DNA of 64,000 bases, from the NCBI RefSeq assembly GCF_900105735.1, contig NZ_LT629793.1, positions 1,860,001 through 1,924,000 on the forward strand. Reading direction: 5' to 3'. Source of the stretch: Pseudomonas yamanorum. GTDB taxonomy: Bacteria > Pseudomonadota > Gammaproteobacteria > Pseudomonadales > Pseudomonadaceae. How positions within the stretch are numbered: position 1 is the stretch's first letter; each line of letters begins with the position of its first letter. This document shows, in pieces, positions 34,051-43,710 of this stretch. The notes under the pieces were generated by a model. That model made no database searches. It was not told the DNA's origin and saw only the letters and a list, made by a program, of their open reading frames with translations. A program made the position numbers and the translations under genes.

Positions 34051-34962
34051 TCAGCCCTGCTCCCGACGCAAATAATCGAACAACAGCCGGCTGACCGGCG
34101 ACAGCTGCGCCTCATCACGCACCACCAGGATCAGGCTGCGATCCGACCAGGCATCCGTCAGCGGTACCGCGTGCAGCCCAAGTGCCCGGCCAAACAACTC
34201 GTAGGCCTTTTGCGGCAGGATGCCGATGCCCATGTTGGCCTGGACCATTCGGCACATGGCATCAAAGCCCGGCACATGGATCCGCAGGCGCAACACCTTA
34301 CCCGCCTCCCGCGCCGCCGCATGGGTGCGCATATTGATCGAACTGGCGGAATGCAGCCCCACGTAGTCGCTGTCCAGCGTCTCGGCGAACGCCAGGGTCT
34401 TGCGCGACGCCAACGGGTGATCTGCCGGCATCAGCACCACCAGTTTGTCCCGGCGATAGGTCACGCCGGGCAGGCCTTTGGTATCGGTGTCGCTGGAGCA
34501 GATGCCCAGGTCCGCAACGCCGTCAATCACACCCTGGACCACGCCATTGCTGGGCCGCTCTTCCAGGTCGGCTTTGACCTGTGGGTGCAGCGCGGAAAAG
34601 TCGCGCAAGTCTTCCGGAAGGAACTGAATGATCGCCGAGAGGTTCGCCAGCATCCGCACATAACCGCGCACGCCGTGGCTGTGTTCGCCCAGCTCCAGGC
34701 CCATCTTCTCGACGTTGAACAGCATCTGCCGCGCATGGTGCAGCAAGGTCTCGCCGGCGGCCGTGAGCTGCATGCCCTTGGCCTGGCGCACAAACAGGCT
34801 CACGCCCAGCACCTGTTCCAGCTCCATCAAACGCTTGCTGGCGGCCGAGACCGCAATGGCTTCGCGGGCGGCGGCGCGGGTCAGCGTGCCTTCTTCATGC
34901 ACCGCCACAAACAATTGCAGGGTGATCAGGTCAAGGCGACGGACCAGGCTTTTGTGCAGCAT
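34051..34962 (-). CDS. LysR-family transcriptional regulator
   Basis: The protein has 303 residues. The DNA-binding domain at 8-66 (LDLITLQLFVAVHEEGTLTRAAAREAIAVSAASKRLMELEQVLGVSLFVR) is followed by a PBP2 effector domain with GVADLGICSSDTDTKGLPGV. It lies upstream of, and in the same direction as, the CoA-transferase/lyase/MFS operon, which it may regulate. Its start is one codon from the end of the upstream NAD(P)-binding protein gene, so it may also be transcribed with that gene. Effector unknown. Confidence 0.85.
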   Translation of the reverse strand: MLHKSLVRRLDLITLQLFVAVHEEGTLTRAAAREAIAVSAASKRLMELEQVLGVSLFVRQAKGMQLTAAGETLLHHARQMLFNVEKMGLELGEHSHGVRGYVRMLANLSAIIQFLPEDLRDFSALHPQVKADLEERPSNGVVQGVIDGVADLGICSSDTDTKGLPGVTYRRDKLVVLMPADHPLASRKTLAFAETLDSDYVGLHSASSINMRTHAAAREAGKVLRLRIHVPGFDAMCRMVQANMGIGILPQKAYELFGRALGLHAVPLTDAWSDRSLILVVRDEAQLSPVSRLLFDYLRREQG

Positions 34963-35637
34963 CTAGGCGCGCTCGGTGGCCAAGCGATTGATATCGGCCT
35001 GCTCCACCACCGGCAGAGGTGCGCCGTGCCGGACGGCCGAGAGCATCGCGCGGCCAACGGTTTCAGTGCTCACTACCCAGGCCGGCCGCACATGGCGCAG
35101 CAGTGACAACAACGGGCCGACCACGGTGTAGATGGACTGGTAGAGCGGGGTTTTCGAGCGCACACCGTGCAACGGCTGGATCACCCCGGGACGGAACAGG
35201 TACACGGCCTTGAACGGCAGGCGCAGCAGGGCATTCTCGGTCTTGCCCTTGATCCGCGCCCACATGGTTTTGCCGGTTTCGCTGCTGTCGGTACCGGCGC
35301 CGGATACGTAGATGAAGGTCATCTGCGGATTGAGCCGGGCCAGGGTGCTGGCGGCCACCAGGGTCAGGTCGTAGGTCAAATGGGTGTACTTGACTTCGTC
35401 CAGGCCCACCGAGGAAACGCCCAGGCAAAAGAAGCAGGCATCGAAGCCTTGCAGCAGATGCTCCAGGGGCTGGAAGTCGAACATATCGGCATGCAGCACC
35501 TGGTGCAGCTTGCCGTGTTCCTGGGTCAGCGCGGTACGGCCGACGGCGACGACTTCCTGCACGTCACTGGCCAGCAGGCACTCGCGCAACACGCCTTGGC
35601 CGACCATGCCGGTGGCGCCGAATAATAGAACTCTCAT
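34963..35637 (-). CDS. NAD(P)-binding oxidoreductase, HTATIP2/TIP30-like SDR
   Basis: The protein has 224 residues. It begins MRVLLFGATGMVGQGVLRECL, a Rossmann GxxGxxG dinucleotide motif at 7-13, and contains TFIYVSGAGTDSSETGKTMWARIKGKTENAL, with the S...K pattern that replaces the usual YxxxK triad in TIP30-like atypical SDRs. ATG 35637 was taken since it puts the Rossmann strand at the N-terminus. It abuts the LysR start without a gap. Substrate is unknown. Confidence 0.78.
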   Translation of the reverse strand: MRVLLFGATGMVGQGVLRECLLASDVQEVVAVGRTALTQEHGKLHQVLHADMFDFQPLEHLLQGFDACFFCLGVSSVGLDEVKYTHLTYDLTLVAASTLARLNPQMTFIYVSGAGTDSSETGKTMWARIKGKTENALLRLPFKAVYLFRPGVIQPLHGVRSKTPLYQSIYTVVGPLLSLLRHVRPAWVVSTETVGRAMLSAVRHGAPLPVVEQADINRLATERA

Positions 35638-35639
35638 AA

Positions 35640-35745
35640 GGTTGGTTCCTAAGCGACAAGCGGTTAGCTTCAAGCTGCCAGGTAGAGACAAACACATTAG
35701 CAGCTTGTAGCTTGCGGCTTGCAGCTTACTGCCCAACAGGATCTT
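35640..35745. repeat. AGCTT-rich repeat tract between divergent genes
   Basis: Repeated and inverted AGCTT/AAGCT words occur: GTTAGCTTCAAGCTGCCAGG, then GCAGCTTGTAGCTTGCGGCTTGCAGCTT (shown only in part here). This low-complexity tract lies between the SDR gene and the MFS gene and could form short hairpins; it precedes a gene with a weak TTG start. Confidence 0.6.
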
Positions 35746-35752
35746 TTGCCCC

Positions 35753-36940
35753 TTGAAAAGCACCACGACCCTCGCCATCGCCTGCAGCGCGGCCTTTCTG
35801 TCCCAGGTTGGCATCAGCAGTTACCTACCCGCCGTACCGGCAATTGCCCACGCATTGCCAGCCGCCGAGGATCAGGTGGCCCTGGCCCTGGCGGTGTATT
35901 TGATCGGTATGGCGTTGCCGATGCTGCTCTGGGGCAGCCTCGGTGAGCGCCTGGGCAGAAAGCCGGTGCTCCTGGCCGCGTTGACGCTGTACGCGCTGGC
36001 CAGTGCGGCGATTCCGTCCGCCTACAGCCTCGAATCGTTCCTCGGCCTGCGGCTGGTTCAAGGCCTCGGCGCGGGCGGTGTGTCGGTGATGGCGCGGGTG
36101 TTGGTTCGCGACAGTTTCAGCGGTGCCCTGTTGGCTAAAGGCTTGTCGTGGCTGGGGATGACATTCGTGATCGCCCTGGGCATCGGGCAGTTTGTGGGCT
36201 CGCTGTTGCAAGTGGCATTTGGCTGGGAGGCGATCTTTTACGGGCTGTCGATGGCGGCTGTCGGTTTGATGATTACGCTGCAACGGGTGGTGTTTCCGAC
36301 TTTGGAAAAAGCCGCCGGGCACGTCTCGGCCTGGCACATCTACGCCACGATCCTGCGCCATCCGGCGTTCCTGCGGCCTGCGCTGGCGGGCGGTTTGGGT
36401 TATGGGGTGATCATCGCCTTCAACACCTGCGCACCGTTGATCTTGCAGGGCCATTTCCAGTGGAGCGCCGCGCAATATGGCTGGCTCGGCTGGCCGATCA
36501 GCGGGGCGTATCTGGCGGGCGCATTGATGGTCAATCGCCTGGTCGCCCGTACCGGGCGCCTATCGATGATGAGTTGGGGCGTAGCGTTGGTGGTGTGCGG
36601 CAGCGCGACGATGTTGCTGGGCAGCCTGTTTGCCAACGGGCTGGCGATCCTGTTGTGGCTGCCGTATTGCCTGGCGGTGTTCGGGCAGTCGATGAGTTAT
36701 CCCATCAGCCTGTCGCTGGCCAATGATGAGTCGCCGGTGAGCGGCTCCTACGCCATGGCCTTGAGCGGTTTCATGCATCAGTTGATGGCGGCGGCGATCG
36801 GCGGGGTGGCCAGCCTGTTGGCGAGTCAGCAGGCCTGGCCGTTGGCGGTGTTATGCGTGGCGCTGGCGGGCGGCGCACTGCTGTGCGTCGCCATGGCCAG
36901 GGCTGATCAGAACGCGCTGCGAAAGATCTCTTCAATCTGA
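35753..36940 (+). CDS. MFS multidrug transporter (Bcr/CflA-like)
   Basis: The protein has about 395 residues and 12 helices. The N-terminal helix [29 protein letters not shown] and loop [24 protein letters not shown] are typical of drug-resistance MFS exporters. No ATG exists near the expected N-terminus, so a TTG at 35753 ([10 protein letters not shown]) is proposed; the nearest AGG is 12 nt away, so initiation may be weak. Its last 34 bp overlap the convergent alcohol dehydrogenase gene. Confidence 0.75.
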   Translation: MKSTTTLAIACSAAFLSQVGISSYLPAVPAIAHALPAAEDQVALALAVYLIGMALPMLLWGSLGERLGRKPVLLAALTLYALASAAIPSAYSLESFLGLRLVQGLGAGGVSVMARVLVRDSFSGALLAKGLSWLGMTFVIALGIGQFVGSLLQVAFGWEAIFYGLSMAAVGLMITLQRVVFPTLEKAAGHVSAWHIYATILRHPAFLRPALAGGLGYGVIIAFNTCAPLILQGHFQWSAAQYGWLGWPISGAYLAGALMVNRLVARTGRLSMMSWGVALVVCGSATMLLGSLFANGLAILLWLPYCLAVFGQSMSYPISLSLANDESPVSGSYAMALSGFMHQLMAAAIGGVASLLASQQAWPLAVLCVALAGGALLCVAMARADQNALRKISSI

Positions 36941-38055
36941 CGCTGATCCGCGCGCCGTGGGTTGGTCAGGCCGCAGGCGTCCTTCAGGGCGTTGGACGCC
37001 AGCAGCGGGATGTCCTGCAACTTGGCGCCCAGCTCCCGCAGCCCGGCAGGAATTTCCACATCCTGGGACAGGCTGCGAATCGCCGCGATGGCCGCCTGAG
37101 CGCCCTCTTCAACCGACGTCCCTTTGATGTCTGCGCCAAGGGCCCGTGCCACATGGCTCAGGCGTTCGGCGCTGACGCTGGCGTTGAAACTTTGCACATG
37201 GGGCAACAGCACCGCATTGCACACGCCGTGGGGCAGGTCATAGAGCCCGCCCAACTGGTGCGCCATGGCGTGTACGAACCCCAGGGACGCATTGTTGAAG
37301 GCCATGCCGGCAAGGAACTGCGCATACGCCATGTTCTCCCGGGCGGCCATGTCTTGGCCGTCGCGCACCGCAATCCGCAGGTTGGCGCTGATCAGTTCGA
37401 TGGCCTTGATCGCACAGGCATCGGTGATCGGGTTGGCGGCGGTGGACACGTAGGCTTCGATCGCGTGGGTGAGTGCGTCCATGCCGGTGGCGGCAGTCAG
37501 GCCCTTGGGCATGCCGACCATCAGCGCCGGGTCGTTGACCGACAGCAGCGGCGTGACGTTGCGGTCGACGATGGCCATTTTCACGTGACGGGTTTCGTCG
37601 GTGATGATGCAGAAGCGGGTCATTTCGCTGGCAGTGCCAGCGGTAGTGTTGATGGCCACCAGCGGCAGTTGCGGTTTGGCCGACTGGTCGACACCTTCGT
37701 AATCGCCGATGTGCCCGCCGTTGGTCGCACACAGGGCAATGCCCTTGGCGCAGTCATGGGGTGAGCCACCGCCCAGGGACACCACGAAATCGCAGGCGCT
37801 CTGTTTCAACAACGCCAGGCCTTTTTCGACGTTCTCGACGTTCGGGTTGGGCTTGGCGCCGTCGTAGATCACCGAGTCGATGTCCTGCATCGCGAGTTTC
37901 TCGGCGATCATGCTGGCGACACCTGCCTTGGCCATCCCGGCGTCAGTGACGATCAGCGCCTTGCGAAAACCGTAGTTGCGAATCGCAGTCATGGCTTCGT
38001 CGAGGCAGTCGATGCCCATGATGTTGACGGATGGAATGAAGAAGGTGCTGCTCAT
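36907..38055 (-). CDS. Iron-containing (group III) alcohol dehydrogenase
   Basis: The protein has 382 residues. The NAD-binding motif [14 protein letters not shown] lies near residue 97, and the metal-binding signature region [16 protein letters not shown] and [23 protein letters not shown] (His ligands) are both complete. It is similar to YiaY/AdhB-type enzymes that interconvert short alcohols and aldehydes. Start ATG 38055 gives the usual family length; the open frame upstream to 38271 is a shadow. The gene overlaps the 3' end of the convergent MFS gene by 34 bp. Confidence 0.9.
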   Translation of the reverse strand: MSSTFFIPSVNIMGIDCLDEAMTAIRNYGFRKALIVTDAGMAKAGVASMIAEKLAMQDIDSVIYDGAKPNPNVENVEKGLALLKQSACDFVVSLGGGSPHDCAKGIALCATNGGHIGDYEGVDQSAKPQLPLVAINTTAGTASEMTRFCIITDETRHVKMAIVDRNVTPLLSVNDPALMVGMPKGLTAATGMDALTHAIEAYVSTAANPITDACAIKAIELISANLRIAVRDGQDMAARENMAYAQFLAGMAFNNASLGFVHAMAHQLGGLYDLPHGVCNAVLLPHVQSFNASVSAERLSHVARALGADIKGTSVEEGAQAAIAAIRSLSQDVEIPAGLRELGAKLQDIPLLASNALKDACGLTNPRRADQRQIEEIFRSAF

Positions 38056-38182
38056 GGTGGCAAATCCTCGAAAGTCGTTATGCCTACAGCATCGACCTCG
38101 ATTGCCTGCGGCATCTTGACCAGGATCAACGCCCGCTCGTGATAAAGTCACCGCCCAGCCGATTTTGAGTAGACCCGCCGCA

Positions 38183-39199
38183 ATGAAGGATTCCCAGGAT
38201 TTTGACGCCCACCTTGAAGACTGGAACGCCTTGCGCAGCAGTACCGCCTTCAGCGGGATCCTGATCGGCAACGGCGCCAGCCGCGCAGTGTGGGAAGACT
38301 TTGCCTACGACTCACTGTTCGAAAACGCCCGCACCGTGGAAGAAAAACCCCTGAGCCAGTCCGAGCTCAGCGTGTTTGACGCGATGCAGACCCGCAGTTT
38401 CGAACAGGTGCTGGGCGCGTTGAAAACCACCAGCCGGGTCAACAAGGCCTTGGCGGTCAGCTCGGCGGCGCCGCGTAATCGCTACTACGCGATCAAGGAA
38501 GCGCTGATCAATACGATCCACAGCGTGCACATTCCGTGGCGCCTGGTGAAGCCTTCGACGCTGGCGACGATTCATCAGGAGTTGGCGAGTTATCCGACGG
38601 TATTCACCAGCAATTACGACTTGCTCAACTACTGGGCGATCCTGCAGGCGCCGGGCATCGATGATCTGTTTCGCAGTGCGGATGCGAGCTTTGACCTGCG
38701 CAATACCGTCACCGACGGCACGCGCATTTTGTATTTGCATGGTGGTTTGCACCTGGTGCGTAACCTTGACGGTACGGCGCGTAAATTGCCGACCACTGAC
38801 AGTACGTTGCTTAGCAGTTTTGCGATCAACAACACGATCAAGACGTTGGATGATGTGCCGTTGTTTGTCAGCGAGGGGAAGGTTGAGGAGAAGCTGAAGA
38901 CCATTCGCAGTTCTGACTATTTGTCGTTCTGTTATGAGCAGTTGTTGAGTCATGAGGGCGCGCTGTGCATCTTCGGGCATCACCTCGGCGCGCAGGATGT
39001 GCATCTGGTGCAGGCGATTCGACAGGCGAAGGTCACGATGTTGGCGATTTCGGTGTTTGGGCGCAGTGCGGGGTTTATTCAGCAGCAGAAGCGGCGTTTT
39101 GCGGCGTTGTTTGAGGGGGTGGATGTGGAGTTGCGGTTTTTTGATGCGCGTAGTCATGCGCTTGGGAATTCGGGGTTTTCGGTGCCCGTGGAGCGGTGA
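38183..39199 (+). CDS. DUF4917 family protein with SIR2-like motifs
   Basis: The protein has 338 residues. Three motifs resemble SIR2-type NAD-binding proteins: LIGNGAS at 27-33, [12 protein letters not shown] at 140-151 and LYLHGGLH at 183-190 (compare G-x-G-x-S, T-x-N-Y-D and HG in bacterial SIR2-like NADases). Overall it matches DUF4917, of unknown function. The start ATG at 38183 has only a weak ribosome-binding site. From about codon 130 onward TTG, TTT and GAT replace the usual CTG, TTC and GAC, so the 3' part has clearly different base use. It stands alone beside a G-rich repeat and an IS element. Confidence 0.7.
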   Translation: MKDSQDFDAHLEDWNALRSSTAFSGILIGNGASRAVWEDFAYDSLFENARTVEEKPLSQSELSVFDAMQTRSFEQVLGALKTTSRVNKALAVSSAAPRNRYYAIKEALINTIHSVHIPWRLVKPSTLATIHQELASYPTVFTSNYDLLNYWAILQAPGIDDLFRSADASFDLRNTVTDGTRILYLHGGLHLVRNLDGTARKLPTTDSTLLSSFAINNTIKTLDDVPLFVSEGKVEEKLKTIRSSDYLSFCYEQLLSHEGALCIFGHHLGAQDVHLVQAIRQAKVTMLAISVFGRSAGFIQQQKRRFAALFEGVDVELRFFDARSHALGNSGFSVPVER

Positions 39200-39201
39200 T
39201 G

Positions 39202-39221
39202 GGGTGGGGTGGGGTGGGGTG
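39202..39221 (+). repeat. G-rich tandem repeat, possible G-quadruplex
   Basis: Four consecutive GGGGT units begin directly after the DUF4917 stop codon: four G-tracts with one-base loops, the minimal requirement for a stable G-quadruplex. A CCCC-A-CCCC echo occurs in the mirrored arm near 41145. Confidence 0.8.
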
Positions 39222-39360
39222 TACATATCCGTTGCTGCGGTAACGGCGGCTTATGGTTCCGCTCTTACAGCGGGTCACTTTTGGCAAACGCCCCAAAAGT
39301 AACCAAAAGGTCTTTGCCCCACCACTCGGTGCCTCGCCTAGGCTCGGCATGCCCGCACTC
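39222..39360 (+). repeat. Outer arm (left) of a large composite palindrome
   Basis: This arm contains GGTAACGGCGGCTTATGGTT, CGCTCTTACAGCGGGTCACT and CCCCACCACTCGGTGCCTCG, and it matches the reverse complement of 41017-41145 with scattered mismatches. It is an intergenic repeat type common in fluorescent pseudomonads. Confidence 0.85.
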
Positions 39361-39376
39361 CGGCACGGCTCCGCGG

Positions 39377-39540
39377 GCCGCCGCGACGGGCCATCCATGG
39401 CCCGGCGCGGCTAAATCGGCATCCTTGCCGATTTACCCGCACCACCGTGCCTACTTGCGGCCATCGTGGTTAACGGGGCCCGCAGATCAAGATCAAAATC
39501 AAAAGCAAGGGCACAGCGGCCTCCCGGCCGGCTTGAGTGT
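39377..39540 (+). repeat. Inner arm (left) of the composite palindrome
   Basis: This arm carries GGGCCATCCATGGCCCGGCG, ATCAAGATCAAAATCAAAAG and CTCCCGGCCGGCTTGAGTGT; the reverse complement of all of these reappears at 39714-39902. Confidence 0.85.
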
Positions 39541-39584
39541 TAAAAGCAAAGGCAAAGACCAGAGCGAAAGCAAAGCTGCTTTTC

Positions 39585-39671
39585 TGTGGGAGCTGGCTTG
39601 CCTGCGATGCAGAAAACTCGGTTTTTCAGGCACACCGAGGTGATGCCATCGCAGGCAAGCCAGCTCCCACA
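39585..39671. repeat. REP pair at the centre of the palindrome
   Basis: TGTGGGAGCTGGCTTGCCTG at 39585 and the mirror unit ending GCTCCCACA at 39671. The symmetry axis of the whole composite palindrome falls near 39628, inside this REP. Confidence 0.9.
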
Positions 39672-39713
39672 TTTGACCGTGCCCGCTTTAGATTTTGATT
39701 TGGCTTTTGCTCT

Positions 39714-39902
39714 TCAACACTCAAGCCGGCCGGTAGGCCGCTGTGCTCTTGCTTTTGATCTTGATTTTGATCTTAGGCGCCCCGTTAAACCACGCTGGCC
39801 GAACGCAGGCTTTGGAGCGTGGGTAACCCGGCAGGACGCCGGGTTAGCCGCGCTGGGCCAAGGATGGCCCATCGCGGCGGCCCACGGTCCAAAGCCGGAG
39901 TG
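39714..39902 (-). repeat. Inner arm (right) of the composite palindrome
   Basis: Reverse complement of 39377-39540 with about 80-90 percent match by eye. It ends at CCGGAGTG, where similarity to the left side stops abruptly because the IS110 element begins. Confidence 0.85.
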
Positions 39903-39919
39903 AGCAACCGTGTCGAATC

Positions 39920-41016
<1,097 letters not shown>

Positions 41017-41160
41017 GGGCACACCGAGCCTAAGCGAGGTGCCGAGTGGTGGGGCAAGAGCGTTTTGCTTACTTTTGCGCTTTTCAAAAGTGAGCCGCTG
41101 TAAGAGCGGAACCATAGGCGGCCGTTACCTAAATAACGGATATGCCCCCACCCCACCATC
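41017..41160 (-). repeat. Outer arm (right) of the composite palindrome
   Basis: Inverted copy of 39205-39360: GTGCCGAGTGGTGGGGCAAG and CGCTGTAAGAGCGGAACCAT mirror the left arm, and CCCCCACCCCACCATC mirrors the G-rich run. It ends at the stop of the XRE-cupin gene. Confidence 0.85.
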
Positions 41161-41701
41161 ACTCCTCAGCACTATGCACCACCACCAAAAGCTGCGCCTG
41201 AACCTCCCCCACCGACCGAATCCGATGGGGCTTCTGCGCATTGAAATGCAACGCATCCCCACGATTCAACACCACCCGCTCACTCATGAAATCCACCTCA
41301 ACCTGGCCTTCATGCACAAACAAAAACTCCTCCCCCAAATGCTCCTTGAAGGTCTTGTCGGTGAACTCCGCCGGCGGGTAAATGATAAACGGCAATAAAC
41401 TGCGCTCACTGACCTGATGCGCCAGCACCGCATACCCTGGTGACGCATCGGTGCCCGACAACGCCTGCCGTTCATGGCTGCGCACCAGGCTGTAACTGTC
41501 GAGACTGACGTTGTCTTCACTGAACAGCTCTTCAACCTTCACATTCAACGCCTTGGCCAACTTCAGCGCCGCAGCAATCGAAGGCGTATTCAGCCCGCGC
41601 TCAACCTTCGACAGGTAACTCTTGGTCATCCCGGATTTTTCCGCGAGCGACTCCAAGGTCACGCCAAGTTTTTTTCTCAGTATTTTCAAACGGATAGACA
41701 T
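41159..41701 (-). CDS. XRE-family regulator with C-terminal cupin
   Basis: The protein has 180 residues. A helix-turn-helix of XRE type lies at 1-60 (LKILRKKLGVTLESLAEKSGMTKSYLSKVERGLNTPSIAAALKLAKAL) and a cupin_2 domain at about 105-175 (FKEHLGEEFLFVHEGQVEVDF, LNRGDALHFNAQKPHRIRS). Such regulators usually repress small catabolic operons and sense a metabolite through the cupin. It is divergent from the class II aldolase/DapA-like pair, with a 15-bp palindrome in between. Confidence 0.88.
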   Translation of the reverse strand: MSIRLKILRKKLGVTLESLAEKSGMTKSYLSKVERGLNTPSIAAALKLAKALNVKVEELFSEDNVSLDSYSLVRSHERQALSGTDASPGYAVLAHQVSERSLLPFIIYPPAEFTDKTFKEHLGEEFLFVHEGQVEVDFMSERVVLNRGDALHFNAQKPHRIRSVGEVQAQLLVVVHSAEE

Positions 41702-41747
41702 GTGCAGCGGTTAATCCATTAAAGAGGCGATGATGAATGCTTGCCAA

Positions 41748-41762
41748 TGACACTTTGTGTCA
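41748..41762. promoter_or_regulatory. Candidate operator of the XRE-cupin regulator
   Basis: TGACACTTTGTGTCA is a perfect 6+6 palindrome with a 3-bp centre in the 104-bp divergent region. A further half-site GTGTCA follows at about 41776 and GGACAC at about 41797, giving regularly placed repeats before the aldolase start. Confidence 0.65.
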
Positions 41763-41805
41763 TATAGTCTCTTTCGTGTCATTTGCGACGAACAAGGACA
41801 CTGAT

Positions 41806-42588
41806 ATGGCCAAGACATTAGCACTCCCGAAAGACCAACTGGTCAAGCAAGCGCTGAGCCAGATGCAAAACACCCTGGCGGATAATACGTGGACCGACCG
41901 GCAAAAGCTGGCACTCACCTGCCGGATCCTGTTCGAAAACGGCCACGACTCCGGACTGGCCGGGCAGATCACCGCACGCGGCCCCACTCCGGGCACTTAT
42001 TACACCCAACAACTCGGCCTGGGTTTCGATGAAATCACCGCCAGCAACCTGCTGTTGGTCAACGAAGACCTGGAAGTGTTGGAAGGCCACGGCATGCCCA
42101 ACCCGGCCAACCGTTTTCACAGCTGGGTGTACCGCGGTCGCCCTGATGTGAACTGCATCATCCACACTCATCCGACTCATATCGCTGCCTTGTCGATGCT
42201 GGAAGTGCCGCTGCAGGTATCGCACATGGACCTCTGCCCTTTGTACGAAGACTGCGCGTTCCTAGAAGCCTGGCCCGGCGTGCCGGTGGGCAACGAAGAA
42301 GGCGAAATCATCACCGCCGCCCTGGGGGATAAACGCGCGATTCTGCTTTCTCACCACGGCCAATTGTCCACCGGGGCGAGCATCGAGGAAGCCTGTGTGA
42401 TCGCACAGTTGATCGAACGTGCCGCCAAGTTGCAGCTGCTGGCGATGGCCGCTGGCACGATCAAACCGATCCTGCCGGAGCTGGGCCGCGAAGCCCATGA
42501 CTGGATTTCCAAGCCCAAGCGCCACGGCGCTGCGTTCAACTACTACGCTCGGCAGAACCTGCGTCAACACGCCGATTGCCTGAACTGA
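41806..42588 (+). CDS. Class II aldolase/adducin family protein
   Basis: The protein has 260 residues. The zinc site of the family is visible as His120 and His122 in IIHTHPTHIAAL and His183 in LLSHHGQLSTG; PLYEDC follows the core. Family members are fuculose/ribulose phosphate aldolases, epimerases or decarboxylases of 3-oxo acids, so the reaction is not determined. Start ATG 41806 (MAKTLALPKD) was chosen over an upstream frame extension that would cover the operator. It is followed 28 nt later by a DapA-like lyase, and both are probably repressed by the divergent XRE-cupin protein. Confidence 0.85.
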   Translation: MAKTLALPKDQLVKQALSQMQNTLADNTWTDRQKLALTCRILFENGHDSGLAGQITARGPTPGTYYTQQLGLGFDEITASNLLLVNEDLEVLEGHGMPNPANRFHSWVYRGRPDVNCIIHTHPTHIAALSMLEVPLQVSHMDLCPLYEDCAFLEAWPGVPVGNEEGEIITAALGDKRAILLSHHGQLSTGASIEEACVIAQLIERAAKLQLLAMAAGTIKPILPELGREAHDWISKPKRHGAAFNYYARQNLRQHADCLN

Positions 42589-42616
42589 AACCCCTTTTTC
42601 GACCGGAGACTTTTTC

Positions 42617-43504
42617 ATGTCCAGCCCTTCTATTCACGGCATTATCGGCTACACCATCACCCCGTTCAGCACCGACGGCCAGCGCATTGACCTGGACGCC
42701 TTGGGGCTTTCGATCGACCGCCTGATCGACAGCGGCGTGCACGCTATCGCTCCGCTGGGCAGCACCGGCGAAGGCGCCTACCTCAGCGATGCCGAGTGGG
42801 ATGAAGTCGCCGCCTACAGTCTCCAGAAAGTGGGCAAACGCGTGCCGACCATCGTCAGCGTCTCCGACTTGACCACCGCCAAGGCCGTGCGTCGCGCGCA
42901 GTTTGCCGAAGCTCACGGCGCAGACGTGGTGATGGTCTTGCCAGCCTCGTATTGGAAACTCAGCGAAGCAGAAATCCTCGCTCACTATGCGGCCATTGGC
43001 GACAGCATCGGTGTGCCGATCATGCTCTACAACAACCCGGCCACCAGCGGCACCGACATGTCGGTGGACTTGATCCTGCGCATCGTCGACAGCGTCGACA
43101 ACGTGACCATGGTCAAGGAAAGCACCGGCGATATTCAGCGCATGCACCAACTGCATCGTCGCAGCGAGGGCCAGGTGCCGTTCTACAACGGCTGCAATCC
43201 GTTGGCACTGGAGGCGTTTGCCGCAGGGGCGAAGGGTTGGTGCACGGCGGCGCCGAACCTGATTGCGCAGCTCAACCTGGATTTGTATGAAGCCGTGTTG
43301 GCCAATGACTTGGAGAAAGCGCGGGAACTGTTTTATCGCCAGTTGCCGTTGCTGGACTTCATCCTCAAAGGCGGCTTGCCGGCGACGATCAAGGCCGGTT
43401 TACGGCTGACGGGGCTGGAGTCGGGGGATCCACGGTTGCCGGTGTTCCCGCTGGGTGAGCCTGGCCGTGTTCAGTTGCAAGAGCTGCTGACCCTGTTGCG
43501 CTGA
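42617..43504 (+). CDS. Dihydrodipicolinate synthase family (DapA/NAL-like) aldolase
   Basis: The protein has 295 residues and a class I aldolase TIM barrel: GSTGEGAYLSDAEW loop (48-61), Tyr138 in LYNNPATSG and the Schiff-base Lys167 in TMVKESTGD. It is not the housekeeping dapA, since it sits in a catabolic cluster; such paralogues cleave or form pyruvate-linked sugar acids or hydroxyproline derivatives. Start follows CCGGAGACTTTTTC. Pathway with the upstream aldolase-family protein is unknown. Confidence 0.85.
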   Translation: MSSPSIHGIIGYTITPFSTDGQRIDLDALGLSIDRLIDSGVHAIAPLGSTGEGAYLSDAEWDEVAAYSLQKVGKRVPTIVSVSDLTTAKAVRRAQFAEAHGADVVMVLPASYWKLSEAEILAHYAAIGDSIGVPIMLYNNPATSGTDMSVDLILRIVDSVDNVTMVKESTGDIQRMHQLHRRSEGQVPFYNGCNPLALEAFAAGAKGWCTAAPNLIAQLNLDLYEAVLANDLEKARELFYRQLPLLDFILKGGLPATIKAGLRLTGLESGDPRLPVFPLGEPGRVQLQELLTLLR

Positions 43505-43518
43505 AACGCCATCCAAAG

Positions 43519-43607
43519 GTGGGAGCGGGCTTGCTCGCGAAGGCGGTGGGTCAGTCAATTAATATGTCGACTGACTCACCGCCTTCGCGAGCAAGCCCGC
43601 TCCCACA
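43519..43607. repeat. REP palindrome pair
   Basis: GTGGGAGCGGGCTTGCTCGC from 43519 and the mirror unit ending GCTCCCAC at about 43606, with near-perfect symmetry extending into the spacer (AAGGCGGTG / CACCGCCTT). It follows the DapA-like gene. Confidence 0.93.
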
Positions 43608-43644
43608 TCTGTCCGGCATTCACCTCTAGCACTTCAATAGAGAC

Positions 43645-43670
43645 AAATGACAATAATTCTCGATATCATT
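43645..43670 (+). promoter_or_regulatory. Candidate Fur box upstream of the ECF sigma gene
   Basis: AAATGACAATAATTCTCGAT followed by ATCATT matches the TGA-N-AAT-N-ATT-N-TC pattern typical of Fur sites before fecI-like genes in pseudomonads. It lies about 45 nt before the sigma factor start. Confidence 0.65.
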
Positions 43671-43710
43671 CACGACTTTTCCACGTCGTGCTTCGTCAAG
43701 AAGGATATCC

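Larger units (their letters stand above)
39200..39902. other. Gene-free repeat-rich region after DUF4917
   Basis: No gene is supported. In order: a GGGGT tandem run (39202-39221), the left outer arm of a large palindrome, its left inner arm, a REP pair at 39585-39671, and the right inner arm up to the IS110 boundary. Confidence 0.8.

Noticed and set aside
39377..39902. CRISPR array, because of several repeated blocks
   Set aside because: Repeats are inverted, few and of different lengths, with no regular spacers and no cas genes.
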